From the NCBI GenBank assembly GCA_947645675.1, contig CANSDP010000012.1, positions 1 through 55,059 on the forward strand: DNA of 55,059 bases, given 5' to 3'. This stretch comes from an uncultured Bacillota bacterium. Lineage in GTDB: Bacteria; Bacillota; Clostridia; Oscillospirales; Oscillospiraceae. The notes below the pieces were generated by a model. That model saw nothing but the letters and a program-made list of their open reading frames with translations, did not search any database and was not told the origin of the DNA. Positions 7,941 through 16,644 of the stretch are shown here, in pieces. Made by a program: the position numbers and the translations under genes. Position 1 is the first letter of the stretch. Every line of letters starts with the position of its first letter.

Positions 7941-8992
7941 GTTTTCGCCTCCACCCTCAGCGTCCCCAGCACAGGCAGCACATCGCTGTCCACCCGGAGG
8001 TCGGCTGCCGGAGCGGAGATCGCATAGTTCTCCACCCCGTCGCAGTCATAGATCAAGCTGCCCAGCTTGGCCCGCAGGATATCCTGACCGAGCAGCCGCC
8101 CGGTAAACCACTCCCGAACGGCCTTTTCCACCCGGCTCAGCACCTCCGCCCGGTCCCAGCCCTCCCGGGCCTCCACCTGAACGGTAATATTCACCACAGA
8201 TGTTCTGGGAGCCCGCACCTTCAGGTCCACCGCGATCTCCCGCCGCTCCTCAAAATAGGCCTGGAGCTGGCCCAACAGCTCCTTGTCCGGCAGTCCGCTC
8301 ATGGTGGAGGGCACGATATCCACCGATCCCACTCCCCGGGGCCGGGCCACCACCGCCGCCGCCGCCACCTGGTCAAAGGACAGGGCCCCCTGCTCATAAA
8401 AGGCGGCGTTGGCCCCGTTGGGCAGGCGCTTGAAGGTGCCCAGCACCCGCTCCCGCAGCACCTCGTCCTCCTCGCCGTCGGAGCCGCCGCCGCAGGGCTG
8501 AGGGTTGGTACAGGAGGCAATCCCCATCGGGGCCACCGCCATAGAGCTGATGGCCCCGGCGGACACATTGCCCGCTTCGCCGGCCTCCAGCGCCCGGACG
8601 GGTACATCCGCCGTCAGCGCCCCGGCCTCCAAAACCCCGGCCCGCTCCGTCTCGAACCGGACCAGTCCCGCCGTCATACACACCGTCCCCTTGGGAATTT
8701 CCCGGGGGGCGTCCGCTTTTTCCCCCGCAGTGAACCGCACCATCCCCTGGGCCGCCGTCGCCCGCTTCCGCGCCAGCCCCCGCAGCTGGGCGTGGGCGTC
8801 CAGGTAGTCCCCCTCCGCCGTCTGGGGGAAGGCCTGGCGCAGAACCCAGTCCGCCTGGACATACAACGCGCACACCTGTGCCGCCAGAGCATACATCCTG
8901 GCCGACAGGTCGCACCCCTCCCGGGGCTCCAGCCCCGTCCGCTTTCCAAACGAGGCCAACAGCTCCCCATAAATTTCATCAACCGTTTTCAC
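7937..8992 (-). CDS. Baseplate J-like protein (gpJ/XkdT)
   Basis: A 351-residue baseplate wedge component of contractile tails. Typical features are the N-terminal helical segment, the repeated Gly-rich region with LEAGEAGNVSAGAISSM near residue 135, and the C-terminal domain ending in NYAISAPAADLRVDSDVLPVLGTL. The start is GTG at 8992 behind AGGAGGT. The length is close to XkdT (about 350). It lies between gp25-like and YmfQ genes, the same order as PBSX. The frame is intact. Confidence 0.93.
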   Translation of the reverse strand: MKTVDEIYGELLASFGKRTGLEPREGCDLSARMYALAAQVCALYVQADWVLRQAFPQTAEGDYLDAHAQLRGLARKRATAAQGMVRFTAGEKADAPREIPKGTVCMTAGLVRFETERAGVLEAGALTADVPVRALEAGEAGNVSAGAISSMAVAPMGIASCTNPQPCGGGSDGEEDEVLRERVLGTFKRLPNGANAAFYEQGALSFDQVAAAAVVARPRGVGSVDIVPSTMSGLPDKELLGQLQAYFEERREIAVDLKVRAPRTSVVNITVQVEAREGWDRAEVLSRVEKAVREWFTGRLLGQDILRAKLGSLIYDCDGVENYAISAPAADLRVDSDVLPVLGTLRVEAKT

Positions 8993-9004
8993 TTCACGAC
9001 CTCC

Positions 9005-9349
9005 TCATACCTCCACCCGGGCGGTCAGCGCCTTGCCCCGCCAGTCCAGATAGACAGCGACCCGGGCCGTCTCTCCCCCCGGCTCCAGCTCCACTGCCCG
9101 TACCTGCAAATCCGTCTCCTCCCGCAGGGCCTCGGCCACATACTGGGCGGCCAGGGCCTGCCGGGCGGAGGGCTTTTCCCTTCCCAGCAGATACAGCCTG
9201 CTTCCCAGCTCAGGCAGAAAGGGCATCGCCCCCCGGTGGGCGGTAAGACGGAACAGCACCCTGGCCAGCACCTCCTCCCCGTCTCCCAGTGCGGTCAGCC
9301 CGCCCCCGCCGTCAGGGACATAGTCCCCCTGACTCAGCCTTCGTTCCAT
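9005..9349 (-). CDS. Baseplate protein, gp25/XkdS-like (DUF2634)
   Basis: A 114-residue protein with the RGAMPFLPELGSRLY motif typical of gp25/XkdS-type wedge proteins, which anchor the sheath to the baseplate. The start at 9349 (ATG) follows GGAGGGG. Position immediately before gpJ supports the call. The C-terminal VAVYLDWRGKALTARVEV is beta-rich, as in the family. Confidence 0.82.
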   Translation of the reverse strand: MERRLSQGDYVPDGGGGLTALGDGEEVLARVLFRLTAHRGAMPFLPELGSRLYLLGREKPSARQALAAQYVAEALREETDLQVRAVELEPGGETARVAVYLDWRGKALTARVEV

Positions 9350-9360
9350 TCCGCCCCTCC

Positions 9361-9765
9361 TTACCTCAGCAGCTCACTCACAATATCCCGAATCACGTCA
9401 TACAGGGAGCTTCCATTGAGATACAGCTCGCCTCCCAGCTCCAGCCTCTGCCCCAGCCTGACCCAGCTCTCCCCGCCGCTCAGGCGCACCTCGCCGGGCT
9501 TCAGCCCGTCCCCGTCCTGCGCGGTGCCCAAGATACAGGGGATCTCCCCTTCGGCCCCCGCCTTCAATACCAGCACCTTGTCCCCTGCCGTGGGCCTCCA
9601 GCTGTAGCCCCCGGGGCCGTATACATTCAGCCATCGCCGCTCGCCCCCCAGGCTGACCCCTGCGGGATCGCCGCCCAGGGTCACAATGCCCAGCTCCGCC
9701 GCCGGCTCCTCCGCCCGCGGCCTCCGATCTCGTTCCGACGTCCACATCTCCATCACCTCATCCAA
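9361..9765 (-). CDS. Baseplate spike / gpV-like protein
   Basis: An approximately 134-residue protein read as a short tail spike. It has an OB-fold-like core (GDKVLVLKAGAEGEIPCILGTAQDG) followed by beta repeats (SGGESWVRLGQRLELGGELYLNG) resembling the start of a spike beta-helix. The gene lies where XkdR/gpV genes are found. The start is uncertain: TTG at 9765 has AGGAAGG close by, while ATG at 9753 or 9747 is possible. It is shorter than Mu gp45 or P2 gpV (about 200 residues), consistent with a minimal tail. Confidence 0.65.
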   Translation of the reverse strand: MDEVMEMWTSERDRRPRAEEPAAELGIVTLGGDPAGVSLGGERRWLNVYGPGGYSWRPTAGDKVLVLKAGAEGEIPCILGTAQDGDGLKPGEVRLSGGESWVRLGQRLELGGELYLNGSSLYDVIRDIVSELLR

Positions 9766-9773
9766 AATCCTTC

Positions 9774-10724
9774 CTATATCAGCACATCCGGCTTAGCCAG
9801 CTCCACCCGGCTCCAAAGCCCGTTCTGGTCCATTCCGTCCATCACCTGAACGGCCCGGTACCGCCCGTTCCAGCCCCAGCCCGACCGCTGTACCGTCACC
9901 AGGTCCCCTGGCCAGACGGAGAACACCTCCCCCAGGGTAGCCTCCACTCGCTCCAGCTCGCTGGCCGACCGCTCCAGCTGAAACTGTCCCGAGTACCGCA
10001 CCGCCTTATAGCTGTTCCGGGCCGGCGTAGTGAGCACCCTCCGCGCCTGTCCCCCCAGCGCCTGGAACGCTCTGTTCTCCAGCGTCTCCATCTGCCCGCT
10101 CCACCGGTCCCGCACCAGTACCTGAGACAGCACCCCGTACCGTCTGTCCCGCCGGGTCATGGCCAGCACGCCGGTCTGGTCGCCGATCACCCGTTCCCGG
10201 CTGTCGTCCCAGCCGGACAGCACCAGCCGCCCCTCCCGGTCAAACCGGGGGGCGACCCCGCCGTAATACCGGGCAAAGTCATAGACCACCGACCACTCAC
10301 TGCTCCCCGACGCCACCGAAAACTGGGCCACCGGCGGCAGCGAGCCGCCCGGCGCCGCCTTAATTCCATAGGGCGTCACGTGGTCCCGGAGGATATCCGC
10401 CTGGGTGGCGTAGAGGTAATCCTGTCCCAGCGCCTCATTGTCCAGCAGCCGGGCGGCCATCCCCCGCCCGGAGACCTCCAAAGTCAGCCCCCCGGGGGAC
10501 AGGCTCACCTCGCACTCGTCCACTACCCCGGTAAAAATCCGCTCCCCCTTCTCCTCGGCCAAAAAGCCCACCCAACTGGCCGGCCTCGCCGTATTTTCCC
10601 CGTCCCAGGGACAGCGCAGCCAAAAGCTGTCGCAGGGCGTCCCGGCGGTGTACTCCAGCCGCCAGGCCGTCAGTCCGGGCAGGGCCCAGCGCCCCCCGCC
10701 GCTGTCAGTCATATAGGCGTTCAC
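9774..10724 (-). CDS. Tail hub protein, gpD/XkdQ-like
   Basis: A 316-residue hub protein (late control gene D/XkdQ family) that sits at the base of the tail tube. Visible family features include ARYYGGVAPRFDREGRLVLSG in the middle and LGEVFSVWPGDLVTV near the end. The start is GTG at 10724, overlapping the LysM gene stop (GTGA). An open frame extends 83 codons upstream over the LysM gene but is not used. The reading frame is complete. Confidence 0.8.
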   Translation of the reverse strand: MNAYMTDSGGGRWALPGLTAWRLEYTAGTPCDSFWLRCPWDGENTARPASWVGFLAEEKGERIFTGVVDECEVSLSPGGLTLEVSGRGMAARLLDNEALGQDYLYATQADILRDHVTPYGIKAAPGGSLPPVAQFSVASGSSEWSVVYDFARYYGGVAPRFDREGRLVLSGWDDSRERVIGDQTGVLAMTRRDRRYGVLSQVLVRDRWSGQMETLENRAFQALGGQARRVLTTPARNSYKAVRYSGQFQLERSASELERVEATLGEVFSVWPGDLVTVQRSGWGWNGRYRAVQVMDGMDQNGLWSRVELAKPDVLI

Positions 10725-11416
10725 CGCACCCGCACCTCCTGTCCGGCGTAAATCAGGTTTGGGTTTTTGACCTGGGGGTTCAGCGCGATCAGCTCCGTCA
10801 GGCTCAGCCCGTACCGCTTTGCCAGCTCCCACAGGGTGTCCCCCTTCACCACCCGGTGATAAGCGGGCTGTTCCGTCCCCTGCGCCGCCGCCGGTCCCTG
10901 GAAGGGGACCTTCACCGGCGCGACGCGGTTGTCGTCCTGCCAGACGGCATTCTGCACCTTCCCCTCCTGCCATCCGCTCTGCTCCGTCTCCTGCGCGGTC
11001 TCCGCGCCCCCCTGACTCTGCCCTGTCTGCCCCTCCGCCGCCCGGACGGTCACTCCGCTATACTGTCCGCTCTCCTCCCAAAACGCGAAGGAGTACCGCA
11101 CATAATCCGGTCTGGGCGCCTGCTCCAGCCGCAGGGCCACAAAGTATGTATTGGCCGCCTGCCACAGGGGATGGATCAGGAGCCCTGGCCCTTTCTCATA
11201 AAAGACGCAGGCCAGCCTCTGAAACTCGGCGTAGGCCCCCGCTCCGGTAAATTCCCCTTCGCCCTCCATCACCCGGTGGGCCAGCCCCAGGTCCTGGAGC
11301 TGATACCCGCTGAACGGGGCCTGGTTCACCGCCATAGTCCGGCGGTAGTCGATGGAATACACCCTGGGGTTGTGGGGCCAGGTATAGCCCTTATACCGCA
11401 TCGGCGTTAAGATCAA
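10721..11416 (-). CDS. LysM-domain tail protein (XkdP-like)
   Basis: A 231-residue protein. A conserved N-terminal tail domain covers residues 1-130. A Gln/Glu-rich linker follows. A C-terminal LysM (HRVVKGDTLWELAKRYGLS, then LNPQVKNPNLIYAGQEV) spans about residues 187-230. LysM binds peptidoglycan, so this protein probably helps the tail tip engage the cell wall. In PBSX the equivalent XkdP follows the tape-measure gene; here it directly follows a 190-residue protein. The start is TTG at 11416 with GGAGGG at a 7-base spacing; ATG at 11401 is an alternative. Confidence 0.85.
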   Translation of the reverse strand: MILTPMRYKGYTWPHNPRVYSIDYRRTMAVNQAPFSGYQLQDLGLAHRVMEGEGEFTGAGAYAEFQRLACVFYEKGPGLLIHPLWQAANTYFVALRLEQAPRPDYVRYSFAFWEESGQYSGVTVRAAEGQTGQSQGGAETAQETEQSGWQEGKVQNAVWQDDNRVAPVKVPFQGPAAAQGTEQPAYHRVVKGDTLWELAKRYGLSLTELIALNPQVKNPNLIYAGQEVRVR

Positions 11417-11428
11417 AATGCTCCCTCC

Positions 11429-12001
11429 TCAGTACAGATAAAATCCCCCGTCATACCGGCGGCTGTCCCGCTGGAAGGCCCGGTCGGCCCACTCCGCCCA
11501 CCGCGTCTCGTCCACCGCCGGAGCGGCACCCCGAACCGGGACTCCGTTCCAGTTCCAGTCCCGACCCTCCCCTCCCGCTCCGCCGGACAGCGGGCCGTCC
11601 CGTTCTGGCCCTGGCAGCGCCCAGGGATATCCGCCCCGAACTCCGCCTCTTTCCGTCCCCGCCTCACCGGGACCTCTCCGCTCTGTACGCAAGACATTCC
11701 AAGCGGAGGCCGCCCGTTCCAGCCTGTTCAGCTCCTCCAAAATCGGAAGGCTCCTCCGCTCTGTCTCCGCTCCGGCCCCCGCCGCGGCGCCGCGCTCCGC
11801 CTGACCAGGGCCCCCCGCTCCGCTCCCAGCGTCTCTCTCCTTTTCTGAAGCCCCGGCCATCTCCGGAGCTTCTCCGTCTCTCCGCGGGTCCTCCGCATCC
11901 TTCTCAGCCACTGCTCGTCCAGGCACAGACCGCTCCAGCCTCCGGACCTCCTCCAGCAGTGCCCGGGCCTGCTCCAGCTCCTCCTCCAGATAGTCAGTCA
12001 A
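11429..12001 (-). CDS. Unrecognised 190-aa protein in the tape-measure position
   Basis: No family recognised. The N-terminus (about residues 1-27) is a charged amphipathic helix of Leu and Glu heptads. The middle (30-105) is low complexity, rich in Ala, Gly, Glu and Arg. The C-terminus has aromatic residues (WAEWADRAFQ and a terminal GGFYLY). The start is TTG at 12001 with AAGGAGGGG at a 7-base spacing; it overlaps the upstream gene by 8 bases. In PBSX-like tails this slot holds a tape measure of more than 500 residues. This protein may be a minimal length-determinant, or may be unrelated to length control. Confidence 0.7.
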   Translation of the reverse strand: MTDYLEEELEQARALLEEVRRLERSVPGRAVAEKDAEDPRRDGEAPEMAGASEKERDAGSGAGGPGQAERGAAAGAGAETERRSLPILEELNRLERAASAWNVLRTERRGPGEAGTERGGVRGGYPWALPGPERDGPLSGGAGGEGRDWNWNGVPVRGAAPAVDETRWAEWADRAFQRDSRRYDGGFYLY

Positions 12002-12626
12002 GGCCCTTCCCCTCCTTCAGCGCCTCAAACCGCTCCAGGTCAAAGGCTGGATTGCCGGTCTCCTCCTCCGGCAGGCTCTGTCCGCAGGCCGGACAGCGGC
12101 CCTCCAGCGCCCGGGCCCGGCAGCTGGGGCACAGCCGTTCCAGCTCCTCCTCCCGGTCCAGCAGCCCGTTCGCCAGGCACCACAGATAGTCCCGGTCCCG
12201 CATCGCCCGGGCCCGCCCCTCGGTGGGCAGAGCGCCGAACTGCCTCAGCACCCGCCACCGCAGGCGCTCCCCCGGGTCCTCTCTCAGCTCCTCCCTGACC
12301 CGCTCCAGCTCCTCCCCGGGCAGGTCCAGCCCCGGGTCGTTCTCCCGGCTGAACCGGCTCCACCGTCCGGCCAGCGCTCCAATCTCCTCCGCCGTCAGAC
12401 CGGCCAGTACCGCCCGGCCGTCGGAAAAGACAGGGGTGTGTCCCCCCGCCTCCTCCAGGGCCCGGGCCAGCAGGCAGGCGTTGGAGCACAGGGCCCGCTC
12501 CAGCCCGTCCTCTGCCAGCTCCAGCCCCTCCCGCCGGGCCTCCATCGCCTCCAGCGCCGACAGCAGCCGCAGCTCCAGCCCGTCCTCCAAGCTCATCCGG
12601 TCTCTCCGGGCCAAAATAGACGGCAT
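11994..12626 (-). CDS. Tail assembly protein candidate with zinc ribbon
   Basis: A 210-residue protein in the position of the tail-assembly chaperone (XkdN). The body is helical and acidic. The C-terminal third holds CPSC then CPAC about ten residues later (about residues 170-186), a zinc-ribbon pair. The ATG at 12626 follows GGGGGTG, 2 bases after the tube gene stop. I see no slippery sequence of the kind used to fuse tail chaperones to a longer product. The zinc ribbon is unusual for a chaperone in this slot. Function is inferred from position only. Confidence 0.65.
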   Translation of the reverse strand: MPSILARRDRMSLEDGLELRLLSALEAMEARREGLELAEDGLERALCSNACLLARALEEAGGHTPVFSDGRAVLAGLTAEEIGALAGRWSRFSRENDPGLDLPGEELERVREELREDPGERLRWRVLRQFGALPTEGRARAMRDRDYLWCLANGLLDREEELERLCPSCRARALEGRCPACGQSLPEEETGNPAFDLERFEALKEGKGLD

Positions 12627-12628
12627 CG

Positions 12629-13018
12629 TTACACCCCCGTCTCGATCCGCCGGGCGGCCACCAGGGTGACCTTCTCCAGCACCATGCTGCCCACGCTGGC
12701 GCTCTCCTGAATGGAGCTCCACTGGCAGCCGGAATAAATGATCTTCCGGTCCGGCTTACAGATGACCAGTGAAAAATTCTCCATGGTATAGAAGTTGATC
12801 CCGTCCCGAATGGCCTGGTCGGTGGCATACAGCCGGGTCAGCTCCACCACATGGTTAGCCTGTCCGGGGGCGGTGGCCACCGGCTCCGCCTCTCCAAAGG
12901 CCTCCACCGCCGTACTGCTCTTGGTGCTCACCGCCGAATAGCTCTGCACCACCGCCACCCGCACCCCGTCCGCCTCCAGATAGATGTCGCTGCTTGTAGG
13001 AAAACCTGGGATACTCAT
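12629..13018 (-). CDS. Tail tube protein (XkdM-like)
   Basis: A 129-residue contractile-tail tube subunit starting MSIPGFPTSSDIYLEADG, with the beta-rich pattern and length of XkdM/gpFII-type tube proteins. The ATG at 13018 lies 7 bases after AGGAGG. It directly follows the sheath gene, the usual order in PBSX and P2. The ordered stack of tube under sheath is a defining part of contractile tails. Confidence 0.85.
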   Translation of the reverse strand: MSIPGFPTSSDIYLEADGVRVAVVQSYSAVSTKSSTAVEAFGEAEPVATAPGQANHVVELTRLYATDQAIRDGINFYTMENFSLVICKPDRKIIYSGCQWSSIQESASVGSMVLEKVTLVAARRIETGV

Positions 13019-13065
13019 CGTCAAACCTCCTCGTTTTTATATGTCCCTTCTCTGAGGGAGGCGTT

Positions 13066-14124
13066 TTACACCGTAATATGGGCCGTCAGCCAAATCTGGT
13101 TCAGCCCATGGGCCACGGCAAAGGAGAAGTCAACCAAGCACCGGGTCGCGTCCTCCGGGTCGGCGGACACCGTCACGCCGTCATATCCGGTGATGATCTC
13201 CCGGCCCAGCTTATTCTCCAGCTCCAGCACCACCTGGGCCCGAATGGCCCCCCGGCTCTGCTCGGTATTCTTGGCCCGGCGGAACTTGGCCCGCAGGACG
13301 TTTCTCAGCCCGGGAATCACATCGTCCACCACACGGATGGCCGACAGATCCCGCCACGCGCTGTCCGCCGCCCCGCCGGAGGTGGTCCGGGTGGTCACCC
13401 CCCGGACGATGCTCACCGCGCCTCCCAGGCTCTCCACCGGGGTGACGCCCCCCAGAATCAGCCGCTCCAGCTCGCCGTCCTCCAGCCGGCAGGACAGCCC
13501 GCTCAGCCCCAGCAGCTCCGCGCCCCCCATGGGGATGGCCGGGTCTCTCTCTCCGGCGGCCGCTCCCGCCACCGCCGCGGCCAGGGGAAGCCCGGAGCCC
13601 GCCTTTCCTTCCCGGTCCACAGCGCCGGGGGCCACCAAAATCACCCGCTCATGGTTCAGCGCCCCGGCCCGTTCAATAAGCTGCTCCGCTGTCTCGTCCT
13701 TCCCTCCGGCCACCACACACAGCCGCTCCCGCCGGGCCTGAGACGCCTCGATCACGCTGTCCCGCAGCTTTTTCTGCACCTCCACGTCGGTGCTGTCGCA
13801 CAGGACCAGTCCCAGATCCTCCACCCCCGCCAGCAGGGCGAAGGCCTCCTCATAGCCCTCCGGGCCTGCCGCCGGAGCCACCGTCACCCCGGCGGCTCCA
13901 TTTTTCAGCGCCAGCCGGATCAGCTCCGCCGGCCCTTCGCTCCCCTCCGTGCCGAACAGGGCCGCCGCCCGGTCATAGCTGGTCACTGTCTGGAGCGTCC
14001 CGGCGGAAACCGCCGCCGTCACCGCCGCCAGCCCCACCATGCGCCCCATACCGCCGCCGCTGACCAGACTGGACGCCTCATAGGAGGAATACACCCCCGG
14101 ACGCTGATGTACCGAAATACTCAT
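13066..14124 (-). CDS. Contractile tail sheath protein (XkdK-like)
   Basis: A 352-residue sheath subunit. The N-terminus RPGVYSSYEA is the family's entry motif. The middle region includes ALLAGVEDLGLVLCDSTDVEVQ, and the C-terminal handshake region includes WRDLSAIRVVDDVIPGLRNVLRAKF. Length matches short Gram-positive sheaths (XkdK is about 466), so it lacks decorative domains. The ATG overlaps the preceding stop (ATGA). An intact sheath means the particle should be able to contract. Confidence 0.93.
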   Translation of the reverse strand: MSISVHQRPGVYSSYEASSLVSGGGMGRMVGLAAVTAAVSAGTLQTVTSYDRAAALFGTEGSEGPAELIRLALKNGAAGVTVAPAAGPEGYEEAFALLAGVEDLGLVLCDSTDVEVQKKLRDSVIEASQARRERLCVVAGGKDETAEQLIERAGALNHERVILVAPGAVDREGKAGSGLPLAAAVAGAAAGERDPAIPMGGAELLGLSGLSCRLEDGELERLILGGVTPVESLGGAVSIVRGVTTRTTSGGAADSAWRDLSAIRVVDDVIPGLRNVLRAKFRRAKNTEQSRGAIRAQVVLELENKLGREIITGYDGVTVSADPEDATRCLVDFSFAVAHGLNQIWLTAHITV

Positions 14125-14627
14125 GTTTTTACCACACCTCGCAATTCAAAATCAGTAAACTCGCCGCTGGCCTCCCCGGCTCTGGCCCACAGCCAGGCGG
14201 AGCACACCGCCTCCACCGGCCGCTTCAGCCTCCGGCTCTCCGGGTCCCGGACGGTCTGCCCGCAGGAGAACTCCTCCAGCTCCATCCCCTCCGGCCCCCC
14301 GGTCAGGAGGGCCCCGGCCAGCTCGTCAAAGGCCCTCTGGAGGACCTCCCCATCCGCCCGCTCCGGGGCGTAGAGGTCCAGTCCGAAGGTGAGTCTGGCC
14401 CGCCGGCCGTACCGCTCCTCCCACCGGCCTGTCTCCCGGTTGTAATGCTCCCCCAGGTAGTTCTGAAAGCCCGCCCGCTCCGCCCTGCACCCCCGCAGGG
14501 ACACCACCGTCACCGGCTCCTCCCGCTCCTGCTGGAGGGCCGCTGGAAAGGCGGTCACGGCGGACACGCCCCGTCCGTTGAGATAGTCCGCCATGCTCCG
14601 GCGGACACTCTCCAGCCCCGCGCTCAT
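14121..14627 (-). CDS. Head-tail or tail-completion protein, 168 aa
   Basis: An unannotated 168-residue protein between the head connectors and the sheath. This is where PBSX has XkdJ and other phages have a tail terminator. Its mixed alpha/beta composition with RARLTFGLDLYAPERADGEVLQRAFDEL fits the tail-terminator/XkdJ fold by position. The ATG at 14627 overlaps the preceding stop. The function is inferred from synteny only. Confidence 0.65.
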   Translation of the reverse strand: MSAGLESVRRSMADYLNGRGVSAVTAFPAALQQEREEPVTVVSLRGCRAERAGFQNYLGEHYNRETGRWEERYGRRARLTFGLDLYAPERADGEVLQRAFDELAGALLTGGPEGMELEEFSCGQTVRDPESRRLKRPVEAVCSAWLWARAGEASGEFTDFELRGVVKT

Positions 14628-14944
14628 CCCATCACCTCATCTCTGGGATAGAGCACGGCCCGCCAGTGGGGGCACACGCCCTCCCCCACCAGCTGAACGG
14701 AGCTCACCCGGAGCTGACGCCCCTTCCACTCCACCACCGTGCCCAAATCCAGCGGCGTCCGCACGGGCCCCAGATAGCGGAACCGCTCCCGCCGCTCCAT
14801 CCCCAAAGCCCCGTGGGCCTCCTGGTCCTCCCGGCCCAGCAGGGGCTGTACCATCGCCTGTACCTCGACGTTCTCCTCCCCCCGAATCAGCCGGACCTCC
14901 TGCCCGAAGCGCTCCAGAATATCCCGCCAAAGCCGTTCCATCAT
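14624..14944 (-). CDS. Head-tail connector (XkdH-like), 106 aa
   Basis: A small head-completion/adaptor candidate of 106 residues, beta-rich (FRYLGPVRTPLDLGTVVEWKGRQLRV), similar in size and place to XkdH or the SPP1 gp16-type stoppers. The start ATG at 14944 overlaps the preceding gene's stop. It is part of a chain of four genes joined by ATGA overlaps, typical of compact phage operons. Confidence 0.65.
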   Translation of the reverse strand: MMERLWRDILERFGQEVRLIRGEENVEVQAMVQPLLGREDQEAHGALGMERRERFRYLGPVRTPLDLGTVVEWKGRQLRVSSVQLVGEGVCPHWRAVLYPRDEVMG

Positions 14945-15300
14945 CCGTCCACCCCCTGAAAGCAGAAGCCCGCGTCCCCCAGCCAGGGGGCCAGCAGCTC
15001 CTCCGCCTGTTGGGACAGGCTCTTTCCCGTCCCGCCGCCGCCATCCCTCCGGATGGTCAAATCTCCCGCGGTGAAGGAGGTCACTCCCCCTCCGCGCTCC
15101 CCGGTCATACCGGCCAGCTTATCCATAACCATCATCGCCGCCGCCAGCGAGAAGGCGGGCCCGCACCCCTCCGGCGCCGCCCCGCCCCTCAGCCGCGCGG
15201 CCAGCTGATCGCTGACGGCCTGGACCAGGGGGAGCAGAAGCTCCTCCTGGTCCTCCTCCGCCCCCATTGTCCGGCACAGGGCCATAATCTCCTCTGTCAT
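14941..15300 (-). CDS. Head-tail adaptor candidate, 119 aa
   Basis: A 119-residue, largely helical protein (LPLVQAVSDQLAARLRGG; FSLAAAMMVMDKLAGM) directly after the capsid gene, the place of gp6/XkdG-proximal adaptors that bind the portal ring. The ATG at 15300 has AAGGTG 7 bases before it, within the end of the capsid gene. The assignment rests on size, composition and gene order. Confidence 0.6.
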   Translation of the reverse strand: MTEEIMALCRTMGAEEDQEELLLPLVQAVSDQLAARLRGGAAPEGCGPAFSLAAAMMVMDKLAGMTGERGGGVTSFTAGDLTIRRDGGGGTGKSLSQQAEELLAPWLGDAGFCFQGVDG

Positions 15301-15301
15301 A

Positions 15302-16315
15302 TCACACCTTCAGCACCTGGCTGGCCTCGGGGAACACCTTGGCAAAGCCGCTGATGGTGGTAATAGCCGCCCGCTCCAGCTGCCGGTCGATGAGCTTGTC
15401 ATACTCCACCATCACGCCGCCGCTCTGGACCATCTCCAGTGCAAACCGCCGATCCAGGCCGATGGCCGTTTTCTCAGGCAGCACGCTGGTCCGCAGCAGA
15501 TTGGCCCCCAGGGGGGTGGTCAGCCGGCCGGTGCCCTGGAAGTTCAGCCCGGTCAGCGGATTCTGGAACTCCGGCAGCTTGAGCAGCTGGAGCATCACGT
15601 CGCCGGACACCAGCAGGGTATTCATCACATAGGGGTCAAACCTGGCCCAGAAGTCCACCAGCCCTTCATAGTCCAGCGCCTTGCCGGCGTCGAGGGCGGT
15701 CACCTGAGCGGGATTCTCATTGCCGTCCCCGTTGATGAGCACATCCACCGCGTCCTCCAAATGGGTCCGGGCAATGTGGGCGCCGATCTGCTTCAGGGTG
15801 ACGGAGAACAGGTCCAGCTTCTGATACCGCACCGCCTCATAGCTGGCCACCAGCATCCGCCCCCGCTTTTTCAGCTTCACCAGGTTGGCCTGCACCTTGA
15901 TGGTGGTCTCGGGGATGGCCGCCCCCTCCTGCACAGCCTTCAGCTCCTTCTCCTCGCCTCCGGCCTCGGAGGTGATGGAGCGGTAGTCCAGCCCCTCCAC
16001 CTGTGTCACGGCGGCGGTGATGTGGGGCAGGATATCCCCCTCCTCCATCCCCTGTCTCACCGTGCGGGAGATGTACTCCGGAAAGAGCACCGCGGCGTCG
16101 GCCGTCTGGAAGAACTTGTCCACCACATCGCTGCCCGCCCCCTTCACCTTGATGTCGAACCGCTTGAGCTGTCTCTGAAAGGCGTCCAGTCCCTCCAGCG
16201 AGGTCCCCTTATACCGCTCGCTGGGGTCCTCCCGCTCCAGCACCTGACTGAACGACCGCCCAGCCTCCCGATACATCCCCTTGTCCAGCTTCAGATTGTC
16301 GTAATAATATGCCAT
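15302..16315 (-). CDS. Major capsid protein (HK97-fold candidate)
   Basis: A 337-residue protein in the major-capsid slot. The N-terminal arm is followed by VLFPEYISRTVRQGMEEGDILPHI and a core with AIPETTIKVQANLVKLKKRGRMLVASYEAVRYQ, resembling the E-loop and P-domain order of XkdG-like capsid proteins. Its C-terminal part includes YEGLVDFWARFDPY and MVQSGGVMVEYDKLIDR. The ATG follows AAGGAGTG. The length is typical for T=7 or smaller shells. The gene follows a repeat-filled gap after the protease. Confidence 0.82.
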   Translation of the reverse strand: MAYYYDNLKLDKGMYREAGRSFSQVLEREDPSERYKGTSLEGLDAFQRQLKRFDIKVKGAGSDVVDKFFQTADAAVLFPEYISRTVRQGMEEGDILPHITAAVTQVEGLDYRSITSEAGGEEKELKAVQEGAAIPETTIKVQANLVKLKKRGRMLVASYEAVRYQKLDLFSVTLKQIGAHIARTHLEDAVDVLINGDGNENPAQVTALDAGKALDYEGLVDFWARFDPYVMNTLLVSGDVMLQLLKLPEFQNPLTGLNFQGTGRLTTPLGANLLRTSVLPEKTAIGLDRRFALEMVQSGGVMVEYDKLIDRQLERAAITTISGFAKVFPEASQVLKV

Positions 16316-16396
16316 ACTCGTTCACTCCTTCTGACTATTTCGCATCCCATCTATCGGGTCGGCCTGCGGCCGCCCGCGATCGGGAGGCATTTCGTA

Positions 16397-16644
16397 ATGT
16401 AGGGCAAGGGCTCCGCCCTTGCCTGAACAGGTTTTTACGCTTTTGGTAAGGCAGGGCGACCCTTGGCTCCCTCTCCGAGGGAGCTGTCGCCGCCGCAGGC
16501 GGTGACTGAGGGAGTCACCCCCGGGCCGCCTCCCACACCGCTTCACACGCTCCGGAAGACAGGGGCAGAGCCCCTGCCCTACAGGGCATCCCCTAGCTCC
16601 CCCAAAGGGGGAGCTGTCGCCGCCGCAGGCGGTGACTGAGAGGG
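16397..16644. repeat. Composite palindromic repeats between capsid and protease genes
   Basis: The 332-bp gap between two particle genes contains no gene. It holds two copies of the GGCTCCCTC...GAGGGAGCTGTC...GCGGTGACTGAGGGAGT family (16465-16515 and 16595-16644). These are nested among other inverted repeats with GTAGGGCAAGGGC and GGGCAGAGCCCCTGCCCTAC. Similar elements occur at 20444 and 32927, so they are host repeats that inserted into the cluster. Confidence 0.85.

Noticed and set aside
11990-12005. Programmed frameshift joining the 210- and 190-residue tail genes, as in tail-chaperone fusions
   Set aside because: The overlap is 8 bases and the downstream frame would need a +1 or -2 shift. 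A stop precedes the window and a good ribosome site serves the TTG start, so separate translation is more likely.
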